Below the pieces are notes generated by a model that was not told the origin of the DNA, did no database searches, and worked only from the letters and a program-made list of their open reading frames with translations. From positions 1-36,584 of the forward strand of contig JAQUTM010000002.1 of assembly GCA_028694405.1 (NCBI GenBank): a DNA stretch of 36,584 nucleotides, in the 5' to 3' direction. Below are positions 15,844-24,043 of the stretch, piece after piece. How positions within the stretch are numbered: the stretch's first letter is position 1; each line of letters opens with the position of its first letter. A program made the translations under genes and the position numbers. Origin of the DNA: Oscillospiraceae bacterium. GTDB taxonomy: Bacteria > Bacillota > Clostridia > Oscillospirales > Ruminococcaceae.

Positions 15844-16848
15844 TTACTGTACTCCTTTTATTCCGTAAATTTTAACGGGTATATTATAATTATTATCTGT
15901 ATTATTTCCTGTTGGGATATAAGTGACATTATTTTCAAAAGATACACCATTATCACTCGTAGATATGTATCTAAAATGAAATGCAACATATGCTCCACTA
16001 TAGCCCCCAAACGTTATCTGGGTTTTTTCTCCTTTTTTACACATTACATAATCAGCAACTGTATTTCCTGAAATATATGTGTTTAATGCGATTACAACTC
16101 CATCATATTTGCTTAAATCCAATGCAAGTGTCTGCTCTGCAAATGTACTGCTGGGGCTTATATTTTCCCAAAGCAGTTTCATGCTTAGTTTGGTATCTGT
16201 ATACGCTTTGCCTTGCCCGGCTGTAAAGTTTAGCTGTGTGCCGTCATAGGTAAAGCTTACCCAGGTACCGATGTTATCCGCTGTCAGCGCAGCCTCTGCG
16301 CCTGTTGCGGTTGAGACAGCTGTGCCGTTTACGGTGAAGGTATCACCTGCGGCATATAGGGCGGTTACCAACATACGGCCGTTTGCGCCGTTGCCTGCCA
16401 GTGCGTGCACCGTGCCTGTTTTGGTTTGGGTGTAAATTTTTACGCCGTCAGCAGAATTTGCTGCGCTTGTTGCCAAATCTGCCTTTGCAACAATGCCGTA
16501 GCCGCTGCCTGCATACTCGCCTTTTGCCATGTCGCCCGCGCCCATTTCGATAATTTTTTCATCAATTTTTGCGTCGGTTTGTACTATAGTGTATGCGCCC
16601 ACCTGCGCCGCTGTTATGGCGTGGGGGTTTTGGGTGCTGTCCATATGGGCTTGCAGGGTTATGCCGTCTTTGTTATAGGTGTTAATAATGGTGTTTATTT
16701 TTTCCTCGTGCAGGTTGGGTATGGCGTCCATCAGCTGCTGTACGGCAAGGGTAATTTCCTCTGTGGTGCCTGTGGCGGGCGGGTCCGGCTGGCCTGTGTG
16801 CTTTTTGCCGGCGGTATCTGCGGCGGTAATGGGTAATAGCTGTGTCAA
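15844..16848 (-). CDS. Phage tail fibre / receptor-binding protein
   Basis: This 334-aa protein is built like a tail fibre. The N-terminal part (1-90) includes the collar-like motif MDSTQNPHAITAAQVGA, frequent in tail fibres, followed by a YTIVQTDAKIDEKI coiled coil. A Gly/Ala/Thr-rich shaft covers about 110-230, and the C-terminal domain (about 230-334) is beta-rich and aromatic, the likely receptor-binding head. The DNA for that head (about 15850-16150) is visibly more AT-rich than the rest of the gene, which suggests it was acquired separately. The start is TTG at 16848 with GGAGG upstream. It is the first gene behind the motif copy at 16916-16943. Confidence 0.85.
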   Translation of the reverse strand: MTQLLPITAADTAGKKHTGQPDPPATGTTEEITLAVQQLMDAIPNLHEEKINTIINTYNKDGITLQAHMDSTQNPHAITAAQVGAYTIVQTDAKIDEKIIEMGAGDMAKGEYAGSGYGIVAKADLATSAANSADGVKIYTQTKTGTVHALAGNGANGRMLVTALYAAGDTFTVNGTAVSTATGAEAALTADNIGTWVSFTYDGTQLNFTAGQGKAYTDTKLSMKLLWENISPSSTFAEQTLALDLSKYDGVVIALNTYISGNTVADYVMCKKGEKTQITFGGYSGAYVAFHFRYISTSDNGVSFENNVTYIPTGNNTDNNYNIPVKIYGIKGVQ

Positions 16849-16915
16849 AAGTGTGTGCCTCCTTTTTTTGATAGCCTAGGGCCGTGCTTCCCTGTTCTTG
16901 TATAAGCATAACGGG

Positions 16916-16943
16916 TTATTTTGCAATATTATCCGTAAGTTTT
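16916..16943 (-). promoter_or_regulatory. Phage-block element, copy D (before the tail-fibre block)
   Basis: On the minus strand this reads as the shared element, AAACTTACGGATAATATT then GCAAAATAA. It lies 68 bp upstream of the TTG start. It differs from the consensus at two bases (ACTTACGG, GCAAAA). A possible TTTACA lies 17 bp upstream of GATAAT in this copy only. Confidence 0.85.
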
Positions 16944-16949
16944 AGCGGC

Positions 16950-16978
16950 TTGTAAAACCACAGGCTGTAGTTTATAAT
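16950..16978 (+). promoter_or_regulatory. Sigma-A promoter of the small membrane protein gene
   Basis: TTGTAA (16950-16955), a 17-bp spacer and TATAAT (16973-16978) stand about 40 bp before the ATG at 17018. It is back to back with element D, so the two could affect each other. Confidence 0.75.
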
Positions 16979-17017
16979 GAGTCTGATTTCTTTTTATGAC
17001 GGAAACGAGGTACCCAT

Positions 17018-17221
17018 ATGCTTGTTGTGTGGAGCTTGCTTGTACTTACCCTTGGCGTGTTTATGGTGATAACACCCCAAACCGTATATGCGTTTACCCA
17101 AAGCTGGAAAAACAGCACCGCGGCCGAGCCGTCGGATTTGTATTTGCTCAGCACACGCATCGGCGGCGGCTTTTGCTGTTTGGCGGGTGCGGCAGGCATC
17201 GTGGTGCAGTTTGTTGCATAG
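17018..17221 (+). CDS. Small membrane protein (DUF6199-like)
   Basis: This 67-aa protein has two membrane helices (about 2-20 and 48-66). Between them are a conserved-looking AFTQSWKNS and EPSDLYLLSTRIGGG, the pattern of DUF6199-type small membrane proteins of Clostridia, whose function is unknown. GAGG lies 9 bases upstream of the ATG and the gene has its own promoter. It is a non-phage gene on the opposite strand, placed between the tail-nozzle and tail-fibre blocks. Confidence 0.75.
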   Translation: MLVVWSLLVLTLGVFMVITPQTVYAFTQSWKNSTAAEPSDLYLLSTRIGGGFCCLAGAAGIVVQFVA

Positions 17222-17340
17222 CCGAGGTGCTTGCGGGGTTTAAGGGTTTACGGAGATAAGCCTTTGAAAAGGCTTGGCGAAGCTTTTATAGATGTAACCG
17301 TTTACGCAAAAGCACGCCCCGTCCTTACTTAATATAAAAT

Positions 17341-17451
17341 ATGGGTTTGTAAAAAACAGTGGTGTGGGCTTTGCAAAAGCAAACAGCAAAACGCAGAGTT
17401 TTGCGCATTTGCCAAGCCGGCACAGCACCACCGATTTTTTTACAAACCCAT
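17341..17451. repeat. 111-bp near-complete imperfect palindrome
   Basis: The outer arms ATGGGTTTGTAAAAAA and their complement pair perfectly over 16 bp. The pairing continues inwards through GTGGTG/CACCAC, GGCTT/AAGCC, CAAA/TTTG and a terminal GCAAAAC/GTTTTGC hairpin. The whole segment could fold into one long stem, as in a miniature inverted-repeat element or a structured RNA. No second copy is seen in the window and no clear target-site duplication flanks it. It occupies most of the gene-free stretch 17222-17646. Confidence 0.85.
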
Positions 17452-17555
17452 TATTTTTTTACCGTTTCAAAGCACACATTGCCCTATTAAGCGCAAACCC
17501 ACCTCATTAAAAAATTTAGGTTAAGCCTTTTTAAAGGCTTACGGGTTTGGGCAGC

Positions 17556-17640
17556 GCCCAAGCATACCGGTGCCCAAGCATACCGGTGCCCAAGCGTGCC
17601 GCTGCCCAAGCATACCGCTACCCAAGCATATGCCCAAACG
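17556..17640. repeat. 16-bp tandem repeat array (about 5 units)
   Basis: The unit GCCCAAGCATACCGGT is repeated four times with small changes, then decays (ACCCAAGCATAT, GCCCAAACG). It begins 6 bp downstream of the tail-nozzle stop codon, counting in that gene's direction. Beyond it is a hairpin AAGCCTTT/AAAGGCTT (17523-17540), followed on the minus strand by a T-rich stretch, which may end the nozzle transcript. Confidence 0.85.
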
Positions 17641-17646
17641 CCGCCC

Positions 17647-19542
17647 TTACCGCTGGGTATACGTTACGCGCAGGCCGTATAGTGCAAAGGGCTCGGTACG
17701 GCCGTTTTCAAGCACAAACTGAGCCTGTGTTTTGTTTTTTAAAAGCAGCGGTGCCTTTAGCTGCCTTGGCATGGTGTTGTTGCTGTAGGTAAAGGTGGCG
17801 TAGCTGAAATTGCTGTAGGTAAAATACCGCGCTTGAGAGGTATAGTCTTGTACAAGGTGCTTTGCGCCGCCTGCCAGCGCATACATGCGACAGCCCGTAG
17901 CGGCAAAGGCGCCAAGCAAAACGTACAGGCGCTGAAAATTCTTTTTAAAGGCAAAGCTGCCGCCGTAAAGCTGGGCGGTGTACCACGCCGCATAAACAGG
18001 GGTGCCGTTATCGGCATAGCAGGCAGTTTGCGCCTCGTCGGTGTAAAAGTATTCCATTTTGCCGTTTGCGGTGCCAAAGGCTAGGGTATCGTTTTTGTTA
18101 AACAGCACCCGCGCGCCTATATTTGTCCAGTAAAAAACCGCAAACTGGCGGTGACTAAACGGGGTATTTGCGTCGGTGCTGTACTGGGTGCCGTCCAAAA
18201 TGTACAAAGCGTCGTTTACCGCAATATAGCGCTGCTGGGCTATGGTTACCGCAAAGGCGTTTTGCAGGTTTGGCTCTGCCAAAAGGCGGCCGTTGGCGTA
18301 ATAGCTGCGCAGCTGGGCATAGCGCTCGCCCAAAACGTCACTGGGGGTAATGGCATAATCGCCCTTTTGGGTTAAAAACATGGGCTCGTTTTCCAAGTCG
18401 CTAAAGCAGTGGCGGCTTACGGCGCCCTCGCCCTGATAGCTGCCTGCGCTGATAAACGCCGCGGTGCCGTCATCGGCAAGGGTGCCTGTGCGCAAAAAGA
18501 TGTTGGTATCGTCGGCGGCGTTTTGCTTTACGGTGGCAAGCTTGTCGTTGATAATGCGGTAGCCCATAATGGGGCTGTCGCTTTGGCCAAGCACGGTGTA
18601 CCACTGGTCTGCAAAATAGGTGCCACCGCCTGCCGTGTCAAGCTGGCTGTACCAGTCATAGTTGCAAAACCCGCTGTTGCCCGCCACAAACAGACGGTCC
18701 CTGCCGCCGCTTACGCCGTAAATGGTTACAATGCCGCAACGGTTAATTTTATCGGCGTAGCCCTCCACCGTTTTTGCATAGGTGATGTACACATTGTCCT
18801 TTTCGGTTGGGCTTATGCCGGGCGGCGTGGCAAAGGTTACGGTGCCTAGGGTGCGGTTAACGGTAAAGTGGGTGTTTTCGGTAAGGGCGTGCAGCGTGCC
18901 GTCGGCTTGCAGGGTTTGTGCCGTTACGGGGGCTGCGTCTAAATCGGTGGCGCTCAGCTGGTACACCGTGGCTGTGGCGGTACCTGTAAATTTTTCCTGC
19001 CGCTTTGCACAAAGCAGGTTTATGGGCTCCAGCGCAACGCCGCCCCCTGTGGGGGTGCGTGCAATAATAACCGTGGGCACATAGGCAACGGTATCCAGCG
19101 GCTTTACGCTTTTGCCGTCGTAAACCAAAGCGCGTGTGCCGTCAAAAATGTACAGCATATCGTTTAGCTGTACGCTTTGGCTTATGGCGTTTGCCATGCC
19201 GCTGTACAGGGCTTGCTGTGGGGTAACCTGTACAGGCGGCGCGCCTGCGGTGTGGGCGACGGCAAGGTTTGGGTAAAGGGCGGTATCCGCATGGATAAGC
19301 TGTGTTTGTACCCCCTCCTTGGTAAAGCTGTGACAGCCGTTTATGGCACCGGGGTACACCGCGGCGGTGTAGTGGCCTGTGCGTTTTTTTACCTTGCCCA
19401 CGCTCTCTCGGGTTAGGTTTGGGGCATAAGGACTGCGGGTTTTATGCACATTGGCGGCGCGGTTGGTAAAATCGTTGCCGCAAAAGGTGTCGGTTTCAAA
19501 TACGGCTTGGGTGTAGCCCTGCCGCAGATTGATTTTTGCCAT
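17647..19542 (-). CDS. Podovirus-type tail nozzle protein (beta-propeller-like)
   Basis: This large 631-aa protein is all beta in appearance. It has repeated YI/LFDGT, RLFVAGNSGF and YILDGTQYS blades typical of the propeller-like tail nozzle of short-tailed phages (P22 gp10 / T7 gp12 class). The N-terminal INLRQGYTQAVFETDTFCGNDFTNRAANVHKTRSPYAPNLTRES segment (shortened motif SPYAPNLTRE) resembles the start of such proteins, where a model of input points and fluxes is common. It follows the adaptor gene by 51 bp, the usual order in podoviruses. GGAGG precedes the ATG at 19542. The class assignment rests on fold pattern, size and order. Confidence 0.8.
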   Translation of the reverse strand: MAKINLRQGYTQAVFETDTFCGNDFTNRAANVHKTRSPYAPNLTRESVGKVKKRTGHYTAAVYPGAINGCHSFTKEGVQTQLIHADTALYPNLAVAHTAGAPPVQVTPQQALYSGMANAISQSVQLNDMLYIFDGTRALVYDGKSVKPLDTVAYVPTVIIARTPTGGGVALEPINLLCAKRQEKFTGTATATVYQLSATDLDAAPVTAQTLQADGTLHALTENTHFTVNRTLGTVTFATPPGISPTEKDNVYITYAKTVEGYADKINRCGIVTIYGVSGGRDRLFVAGNSGFCNYDWYSQLDTAGGGTYFADQWYTVLGQSDSPIMGYRIINDKLATVKQNAADDTNIFLRTGTLADDGTAAFISAGSYQGEGAVSRHCFSDLENEPMFLTQKGDYAITPSDVLGERYAQLRSYYANGRLLAEPNLQNAFAVTIAQQRYIAVNDALYILDGTQYSTDANTPFSHRQFAVFYWTNIGARVLFNKNDTLAFGTANGKMEYFYTDEAQTACYADNGTPVYAAWYTAQLYGGSFAFKKNFQRLYVLLGAFAATGCRMYALAGGAKHLVQDYTSQARYFTYSNFSYATFTYSNNTMPRQLKAPLLLKNKTQAQFVLENGRTEPFALYGLRVTYTQR

Positions 19543-19593
19543 GTGTTCCTCCTTTTTTGAGTTTGTGTAAGGCTTTATAGGGGGTGCTGTGTG

Positions 19594-20181
19594 TTAGCCC
19601 TGTAACACACAGCTTACCCTGCCGCCGCTTACACAGTCTGTTTGACGGCGCGCTAAAAGCTCTAAAATTTCGCCCTCGGCAAGATTTTGATACTCGGTGG
19701 CCTTTTGGGGGTCATCATCGCGCCAGATGTAATACGCCGCAAGCTTTGGCAAAATGCAGGCGGCGTAATAGTCGGGCTCTAGGGGGTAGTCGTCGGGGGT
19801 GTCGGCGGTAATTTTAAGCGGAATTTCCTCGTACCACAGGGTAAAGTCCCCCTGCACCGTGGCGGGTATGTACAGCAGGCTGCCCTGTAAGCGCAGCCCT
19901 TGTACCACCTTGCCTGTGCCGCTGTAATATGCCGGCCGCAAAGCCGCGCGGGCAAAGCGCACGGTGTCCTGTACGGCGGTAAGTGCCGCCAAATCCACGC
20001 TTTTTGCGCTGCCTGTCCCCGTTAGCAAAAGCGGCTTTTCTATGGGCAGCTTTTGCACCAGATAGCTTTGGGCGTGGTTTACCCCCGCCAAAAACAGCGC
20101 GGTGTTTGCACTGTAGGCGGTGGCTTGCTCAAACCCCAGCGCAATAATGTCGTTTTTTACTTCTCCCCAAGTTTTAATCAT
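19594..20181 (-). CDS. Head-tail adaptor-like protein of short-tailed phage
   Basis: This 195-aa helical protein begins MIKTWGEVKNDIIALGFEQ and contains YSGTGKVVQGLRLQGSLLYIP, FTLWYEEIPLKIT and PDYYAACILPKLAAYYIWRDDDPQKATEY. That final pattern, with tyrosines and an acidic turn in a helical bundle, is typical of adaptor proteins (P22 gp4 / T7 gp11 class) that dock the tail to the portal. I chose the ATG at 20181, 8 bases after AAGGAG; the frame extends 3 codons upstream from a GTG. It is the first gene behind element C and is directly followed by the nozzle gene. Confidence 0.78.
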   Translation of the reverse strand: MIKTWGEVKNDIIALGFEQATAYSANTALFLAGVNHAQSYLVQKLPIEKPLLLTGTGSAKSVDLAALTAVQDTVRFARAALRPAYYSGTGKVVQGLRLQGSLLYIPATVQGDFTLWYEEIPLKITADTPDDYPLEPDYYAACILPKLAAYYIWRDDDPQKATEYQNLAEGEILELLARRQTDCVSGGRVSCVLQG

Positions 20182-20214
20182 ATGCTTCACTCCTTTTTCT
20201 TTTATCTTAGCGGC

Positions 20215-20243
20215 TTATACTGCAATATTATCCGTAACTTTTT
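20215..20243 (-). promoter_or_regulatory. Phage-block element, copy C (before the adaptor-nozzle block)
   Basis: On the minus strand it reads AAAAAGTTACGGATAATATT then GCAGTATAA, with a single change from the consensus. It lies only 34 bp before the adaptor ATG, so transcription must begin within or just after it. No -35 box is found at 17 bp. It is 40 bp from the divergent chemoreceptor promoter. Confidence 0.88.
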
Positions 20244-20283
20244 TGTGCAATTTACAGATATTTACATATATTATGACTTTTTA

Positions 20284-20312
20284 TTGCACATTTCATATAA
20301 ATATGATATCAT
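20284..20312 (+). promoter_or_regulatory. Sigma-A promoter of the chemoreceptor gene
   Basis: TTGCAC (20284-20289), a 17-bp spacer and TATCAT (20307-20312) lie about 100 bp before the ATG at 20413. No sigma-28 (flagellar) promoter pattern was found. Confidence 0.75.
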
Positions 20313-20365
20313 TACCCTGTAAGTTAGGAGCATTTTACAAAATACAGCAAATTTTTTCTAAAAAA

Positions 20366-20388
20366 CTACCTGCCGGCACAGCGGGTAG
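20366..20388 (+). promoter_or_regulatory. Hairpin in the chemoreceptor 5' leader
   Basis: CTACCTGC and GCGGGTAG pair over 8 bases (one G-U) around a 7-base loop, 12 bp before the AAAGGA of the ribosome-binding site. It could tune translation. It does not match a riboswitch class I know. Confidence 0.5.
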
Positions 20389-20412
20389 CGTTGAAAGGAC
20401 GGAACCCCTATT

Positions 20413-22599
20413 ATGAAGTCTATCAAACAAAAGCTGATTGTTAGCATCGCCATTGTACTTGTGGCAATGTCGCTGTCTACGCTTGCGGTAAGCATAGCCT
20501 CTACCTATAAAAACATGCTTGCCAACGTAGAAAGTGATATGCAGTCTTTAGGTGATTTGGCCAATATAACGCTTGGCAACGAAATTAAACTTGTAAAATC
20601 TCAGGTAGAAAGTTTTGCCATTCAGTGCGACGACACCATGCCGCAGATGGAAATGGCGTTTTTAATCGGTCGTAACGCTGTAATTAAATCTTACGACGGT
20701 GTACTTGCCGCCACTTTTATTGATACAAAGGGCGATGCGGTAGGCCGTGACGGCTACTTAAACGGCAAAAACTGGGCAGATGAAGACTTTGTAAAACGCG
20801 CCCTTTCGGGCGAAACCACCCTTTCTCACACTGTAATTGAGGACGACGGCTCCACTGTTTTTTATGCGGCAGCCCTTGTGCCCGACGATTACCGCTATGA
20901 CGGCATTATTGTATTTACGATGGACGGTCAACATTTTAGCAATGTAATCAACTCCATTACCATAGGTAAAACCGGCAACATCTTTATGCTGGACAATGAG
21001 GGCACCATGATGGCAAATATGCGCCCCGAAATGGTAGCCACACGCGCCAACTACATCACCCAGCCCAAAGAGGGCTACGAGCAGATGGCAGCCGTGTTTA
21101 AACGCATGGTTGCCGGCGAGCGTGCCGTTGACAGCTACAGCTTTGGCGGCGTTGCACGCGTTTGTGCCTTTGGCCCCATTACCGGCAGCGACGGCTGGAG
21201 CTACGGCGTGGCGGCACCCCGTAACGAAATGCTGTCCTCTATTGTTACAACTATTCTTTTAATGGTTGTGGCATCTTTGCTTTGCTTGGCAGCAGGTTTG
21301 GCTGTTGTTTACCGCCTTGCAAGCCGCATTGCCGCCCCCATTACTAAGGTTAGCGCCCGCATGGAAAGCGTGGCACAGGGCGATTTAAGCTCTCCTGTTG
21401 AGATAAGCGCCTCTAAAGATGAAATCGGCCAGCTTACCCACAGCGTATCTGACACCGTGTCTACCTTAAGCACCTACATACAAGAGATTGACAAGGTGTT
21501 AAACCGCCTTGCCGCAGGAGATTTAACCGCAAAGCCCACCGTACATTTTAAGGGCGAATTTGTGGGGATTGAAAAATCTTTAAAAGCCATTACAAAGGCG
21601 TTAAACGCCACCTTTGCCGAAATTATTACCAGTGCCGACAACGTGAGCAGCGGCAGCGAGCAGGTTAGCGGCGGCGCGCAGGCACTAAGCCAAGGCGCAA
21701 CCGAGCAGGCAAGCAGCATTGAAGAGCTTGCCGCAACCTTAGCAAACGTAAACGCAGGCGTTGCCGCCACGGCAACCAACGCCGCAAACGCCAACTCCCA
21801 AACAAAGCTTTCGGGCAAGGAGATGGACGTGAGCACCGCCAAAATGCGTGAACTGGTTGAGGCGATGCAGCACATTCAAAGCAGCAGCAAGGAAATTGGT
21901 AAAATTATCAAAACCATTGAAGATATTGCGTTTCAAACCAACATTTTGGCGCTTAACGCCGCTGTAGAGGCCGCCCGTGCAGGCGCTGCCGGCAAAGGCT
22001 TTGCCGTTGTTGCAGACGAAGTGCGCAACTTGGCAAATAAATCTGCCGAAGCCGCCAAAAACACAGCCGGCTTAATTGAGGGCAGCCTAAAAGCCGTAAA
22101 GGCAGGCGTAACCTTGGTTGGCGAAACCGAGAGCTCGCTTGAAAAAACCACCGCTGTTGTTAACAAGGTTAGCACACTGGTAGACGAAATTGCCGTTGTT
22201 GCCCAAGAGCAGGCAAACGCCATTTCGCAAATATCTTTGGGCGTAGAGCAAATTAGCGGCGTGGTACAAACCAACAGCGCAACCGCCGAGGAGAGCGCCG
22301 CCGCCAGCGAGGAGCTGCACGCACAGGCAGCCACACTAAAACAGCTTGTTAGCAAGTTTCAGCTTAAAAACGCCGACGGCTCTGCCACAATGCGTCTTGA
22401 AGGCCAAGCCATGAGCATTGAATACACCGAGGAGCCTGACGAGCCAATAGAGCAGCCCGCAGAGCAGCCCGCAGCAAAGCCTGTAGAAGAACCCGACCAG
22501 GAGCCCACACCCACCCCTGCCGAAAAAGCAGAGGAGCCCAAAGCCGAGCCGGCTCCCGCAAACTATGAGTTTGAAAACGATAAAAACGACAAATACTAA
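20413..22599 (+). CDS. Methyl-accepting chemotaxis protein with dCache sensor
   Basis: This transmembrane chemoreceptor (728 aa) passes an external signal to CheA/CheW. Membrane helix 1 is at about 8-30 and helix 2 at 278-300. Between them is a double Cache-type ligand domain (YDGVLAATFIDTKGDAVGRDG, then GKTGNIFMLDNEGTMMA). HAMP regions follow at about 302-355 and 365-410. The signalling hairpin tip reads FQTNILALNAAVEAARAGAAGKGFAVVADEVRNLA (shown in part: ILALNAAVEAARAG). The end is a P/E-rich tail without a CheR-binding pentapeptide. It has its own promoter, leader hairpin and terminator. It is a cellular-type gene placed between two phage blocks and transcribed away from element C. Confidence 0.96.
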   Translation: MKSIKQKLIVSIAIVLVAMSLSTLAVSIASTYKNMLANVESDMQSLGDLANITLGNEIKLVKSQVESFAIQCDDTMPQMEMAFLIGRNAVIKSYDGVLAATFIDTKGDAVGRDGYLNGKNWADEDFVKRALSGETTLSHTVIEDDGSTVFYAAALVPDDYRYDGIIVFTMDGQHFSNVINSITIGKTGNIFMLDNEGTMMANMRPEMVATRANYITQPKEGYEQMAAVFKRMVAGERAVDSYSFGGVARVCAFGPITGSDGWSYGVAAPRNEMLSSIVTTILLMVVASLLCLAAGLAVVYRLASRIAAPITKVSARMESVAQGDLSSPVEISASKDEIGQLTHSVSDTVSTLSTYIQEIDKVLNRLAAGDLTAKPTVHFKGEFVGIEKSLKAITKALNATFAEIITSADNVSSGSEQVSGGAQALSQGATEQASSIEELAATLANVNAGVAATATNAANANSQTKLSGKEMDVSTAKMRELVEAMQHIQSSSKEIGKIIKTIEDIAFQTNILALNAAVEAARAGAAGKGFAVVADEVRNLANKSAEAAKNTAGLIEGSLKAVKAGVTLVGETESSLEKTTAVVNKVSTLVDEIAVVAQEQANAISQISLGVEQISGVVQTNSATAEESAAASEELHAQAATLKQLVSKFQLKNADGSATMRLEGQAMSIEYTEEPDEPIEQPAEQPAAKPVEEPDQEPTPTPAEKAEEPKAEPAPANYEFENDKNDKY

Positions 22600-22620
22600 T
22601 CCCTAAATCAGAGTAATAAA

Positions 22621-22661
22621 AAACGCCTTATGCGGCTTTTGGCTGCACAAGGCGTTTTTTT
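22621..22661 (+). terminator. Rho-independent terminator of the chemoreceptor gene
   Basis: AAACGCCTT and AAGGCGTTT pair around a GC-closed loop and are followed by seven T, 21 bp after the stop codon. Confidence 0.92.
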
Positions 22662-22770
22662 AGGCATAAAAGCAACAAAGGCTTTAAATTTGCCGTTTGG
22701 GTAAATTTTATGCTGCAAACAGAATACACTTTACAAAACAGCAAAGCTCTTTACAAGGAGGAGGCAGCTT

Positions 22771-23166
22771 ATGGACAACAAAATTTTAGTGCGAGATTTT
22801 TTTACCGCCGCCTATACAAACCGTGACAGCGGCTTTGTAATGCGCCACTTTACCCCCCATTATACAGACCACAGCCCCCTTGCCGCACGCAGCAGCGCCC
22901 AAGCCGCCTACGCGCTTTCCGAGCTGTACACCCAGCTTAACCCCATACGGGCAAGCTTGGTGCACATGGCGGCAAGCGGAGACATTGTGGCGGTACTGGT
23001 AAGCTTTACGGCGGTACACAGCGGTCCTTTTATGGGCGTTGCCCCCACAGGGCGCACGCTGCGCTGGCAGGCGCTGGAACATTTTCGCATAGAAAACGGT
23101 CAAATTGCCGAGAGCTGGGGCGCTTGGCCCGACACACAGCTTTACGCCCAGCTTACCGCGCGCTAG
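22771..23166 (+). CDS. SnoaL-like / ester cyclase family protein (NTF2-like fold)
   Basis: This 131-aa protein has the NTF2-like cone fold of the SnoaL-like polyketide cyclase family. Visible marks are VRDFFTAAYTNRD, the FTPHYTDHSP segment near residue 30, GDIVAVLVSFTAVHSGPFMGVAPTGR (a core strand pair and loop, here in part), and RIENGQIAESWGAWPD at the end. Substrates of single-gene members in gut bacteria are unknown. GGAGGAGG lies upstream of the ATG. It is a cellular-type gene that faces the ZIP transporter gene end to end. Confidence 0.85.
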   Translation: MDNKILVRDFFTAAYTNRDSGFVMRHFTPHYTDHSPLAARSSAQAAYALSELYTQLNPIRASLVHMAASGDIVAVLVSFTAVHSGPFMGVAPTGRTLRWQALEHFRIENGQIAESWGAWPDTQLYAQLTAR

Positions 23167-23245
23167 CCCAAAGCCCAAAAAAAGCGGGCAGCTTGCAAAC
23201 ACCCAAAAAGCACAGCTTCTTTGCGGTATGTTTTTTGCTTTGGGT

Positions 23246-24043
23246 TTACCCAAGGGCAACGTCCAGCATCATCATAACCAAAAAGCCCACCATTACGCTC
23301 ACCGTGCCCGTGTGGGAATGCTCGCCCAGATTTGCCTCGGGTATCAGCTCCTCCACCACAACATAAATCATGGCGCCTGCGGCAAAGGACAAAATAAACG
23401 GCATAACGCCTGTAATGCCTGCCGCCACAAACACCGTAAGCACGCCAAAAACAGGCTCTACAATGCCGGATAGCGCCCCGTACAAAAACGCCTTTCCGGT
23501 TGGCGTCCCCTCCGATTTCAGCGGCAGCGATATTGCCGCGCCCTCGGGAAAGTTTTGCAGCCCCATACCAATGGCAAGGGCAACTGCACCCCAAAAGGCA
23601 CCGGGGTCACCGTCCTTTGCAACCAGTGCAAACGCAAGCCCTACCGCCATGCCCTCGGGAATATTGTGCAGCGTCACCGCCAACACAATCATAGTGGTAC
23701 GCTTTAGCTTTGCGGGCAGGCCCTCGGGCTGCTGTGCGCCAAGGTGTAAATGCGGCAGCAAGCCGTCCAACAGCATTAAAAAGCCGCCGCCGCACAAAAA
23801 GCCCAACCCCACCGGCACAAATACAATTTGCCCCGCTGCCTTTGCCATTTCCATAGCCGGCATTAACAAAGACCATACCGACGCGGCTATCATAACGCCT
23901 GCGGCAAAGCCCAAAAATATTTGCTGCATTTTTGGCGATAAATCTTTTCTGAAAAAAAACACCATTGCCGCCCCCAGCACGGTTGCCAAAAAGGTAAACC
24001 CCGTGCCCAAAAGGGCGTATAAAACTTCGGTTACTTGCGGCAT
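23246..24043 (-). CDS. ZIP family metal transporter
   Basis: This membrane protein (265 aa, 8 helices) brings divalent metals, typically zinc, into the cytoplasm. The two metal-site helices are clear: TLHNIPEGMAVG (His126, Asn127, Glu130) and GLQNFPEGAAIS (Asn164, Glu167). A short His-containing loop, PHLHLG, lies between helices 3 and 4. The ATG at 24043 has GGAGAGG upstream; the frame extends 12 codons upstream without a better site. The leader is long (about 200 bp) and has a palindrome of the Fur-family 7-1-7 type further upstream, which suggests metal control. Its 3' end converges with the SnoaL-like gene; a CCCAAAGC/GCTTTGGG pair spans the 79-bp gap. Confidence 0.95.
   Translation of the reverse strand: MPQVTEVLYALLGTGFTFLATVLGAAMVFFFRKDLSPKMQQIFLGFAAGVMIAASVWSLLMPAMEMAKAAGQIVFVPVGLGFLCGGGFLMLLDGLLPHLHLGAQQPEGLPAKLKRTTMIVLAVTLHNIPEGMAVGLAFALVAKDGDPGAFWGAVALAIGMGLQNFPEGAAISLPLKSEGTPTGKAFLYGALSGIVEPVFGVLTVFVAAGITGVMPFILSFAAGAMIYVVVEELIPEANLGEHSHTGTVSVMVGFLVMMMLDVALG

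Noticed and set aside
20366..20412. Cyclic di-GMP riboswitch before the chemoreceptor
   Set aside because: The hairpin and the following GGACGGAAC lack the conserved GEMM-I or GEMM-II core.
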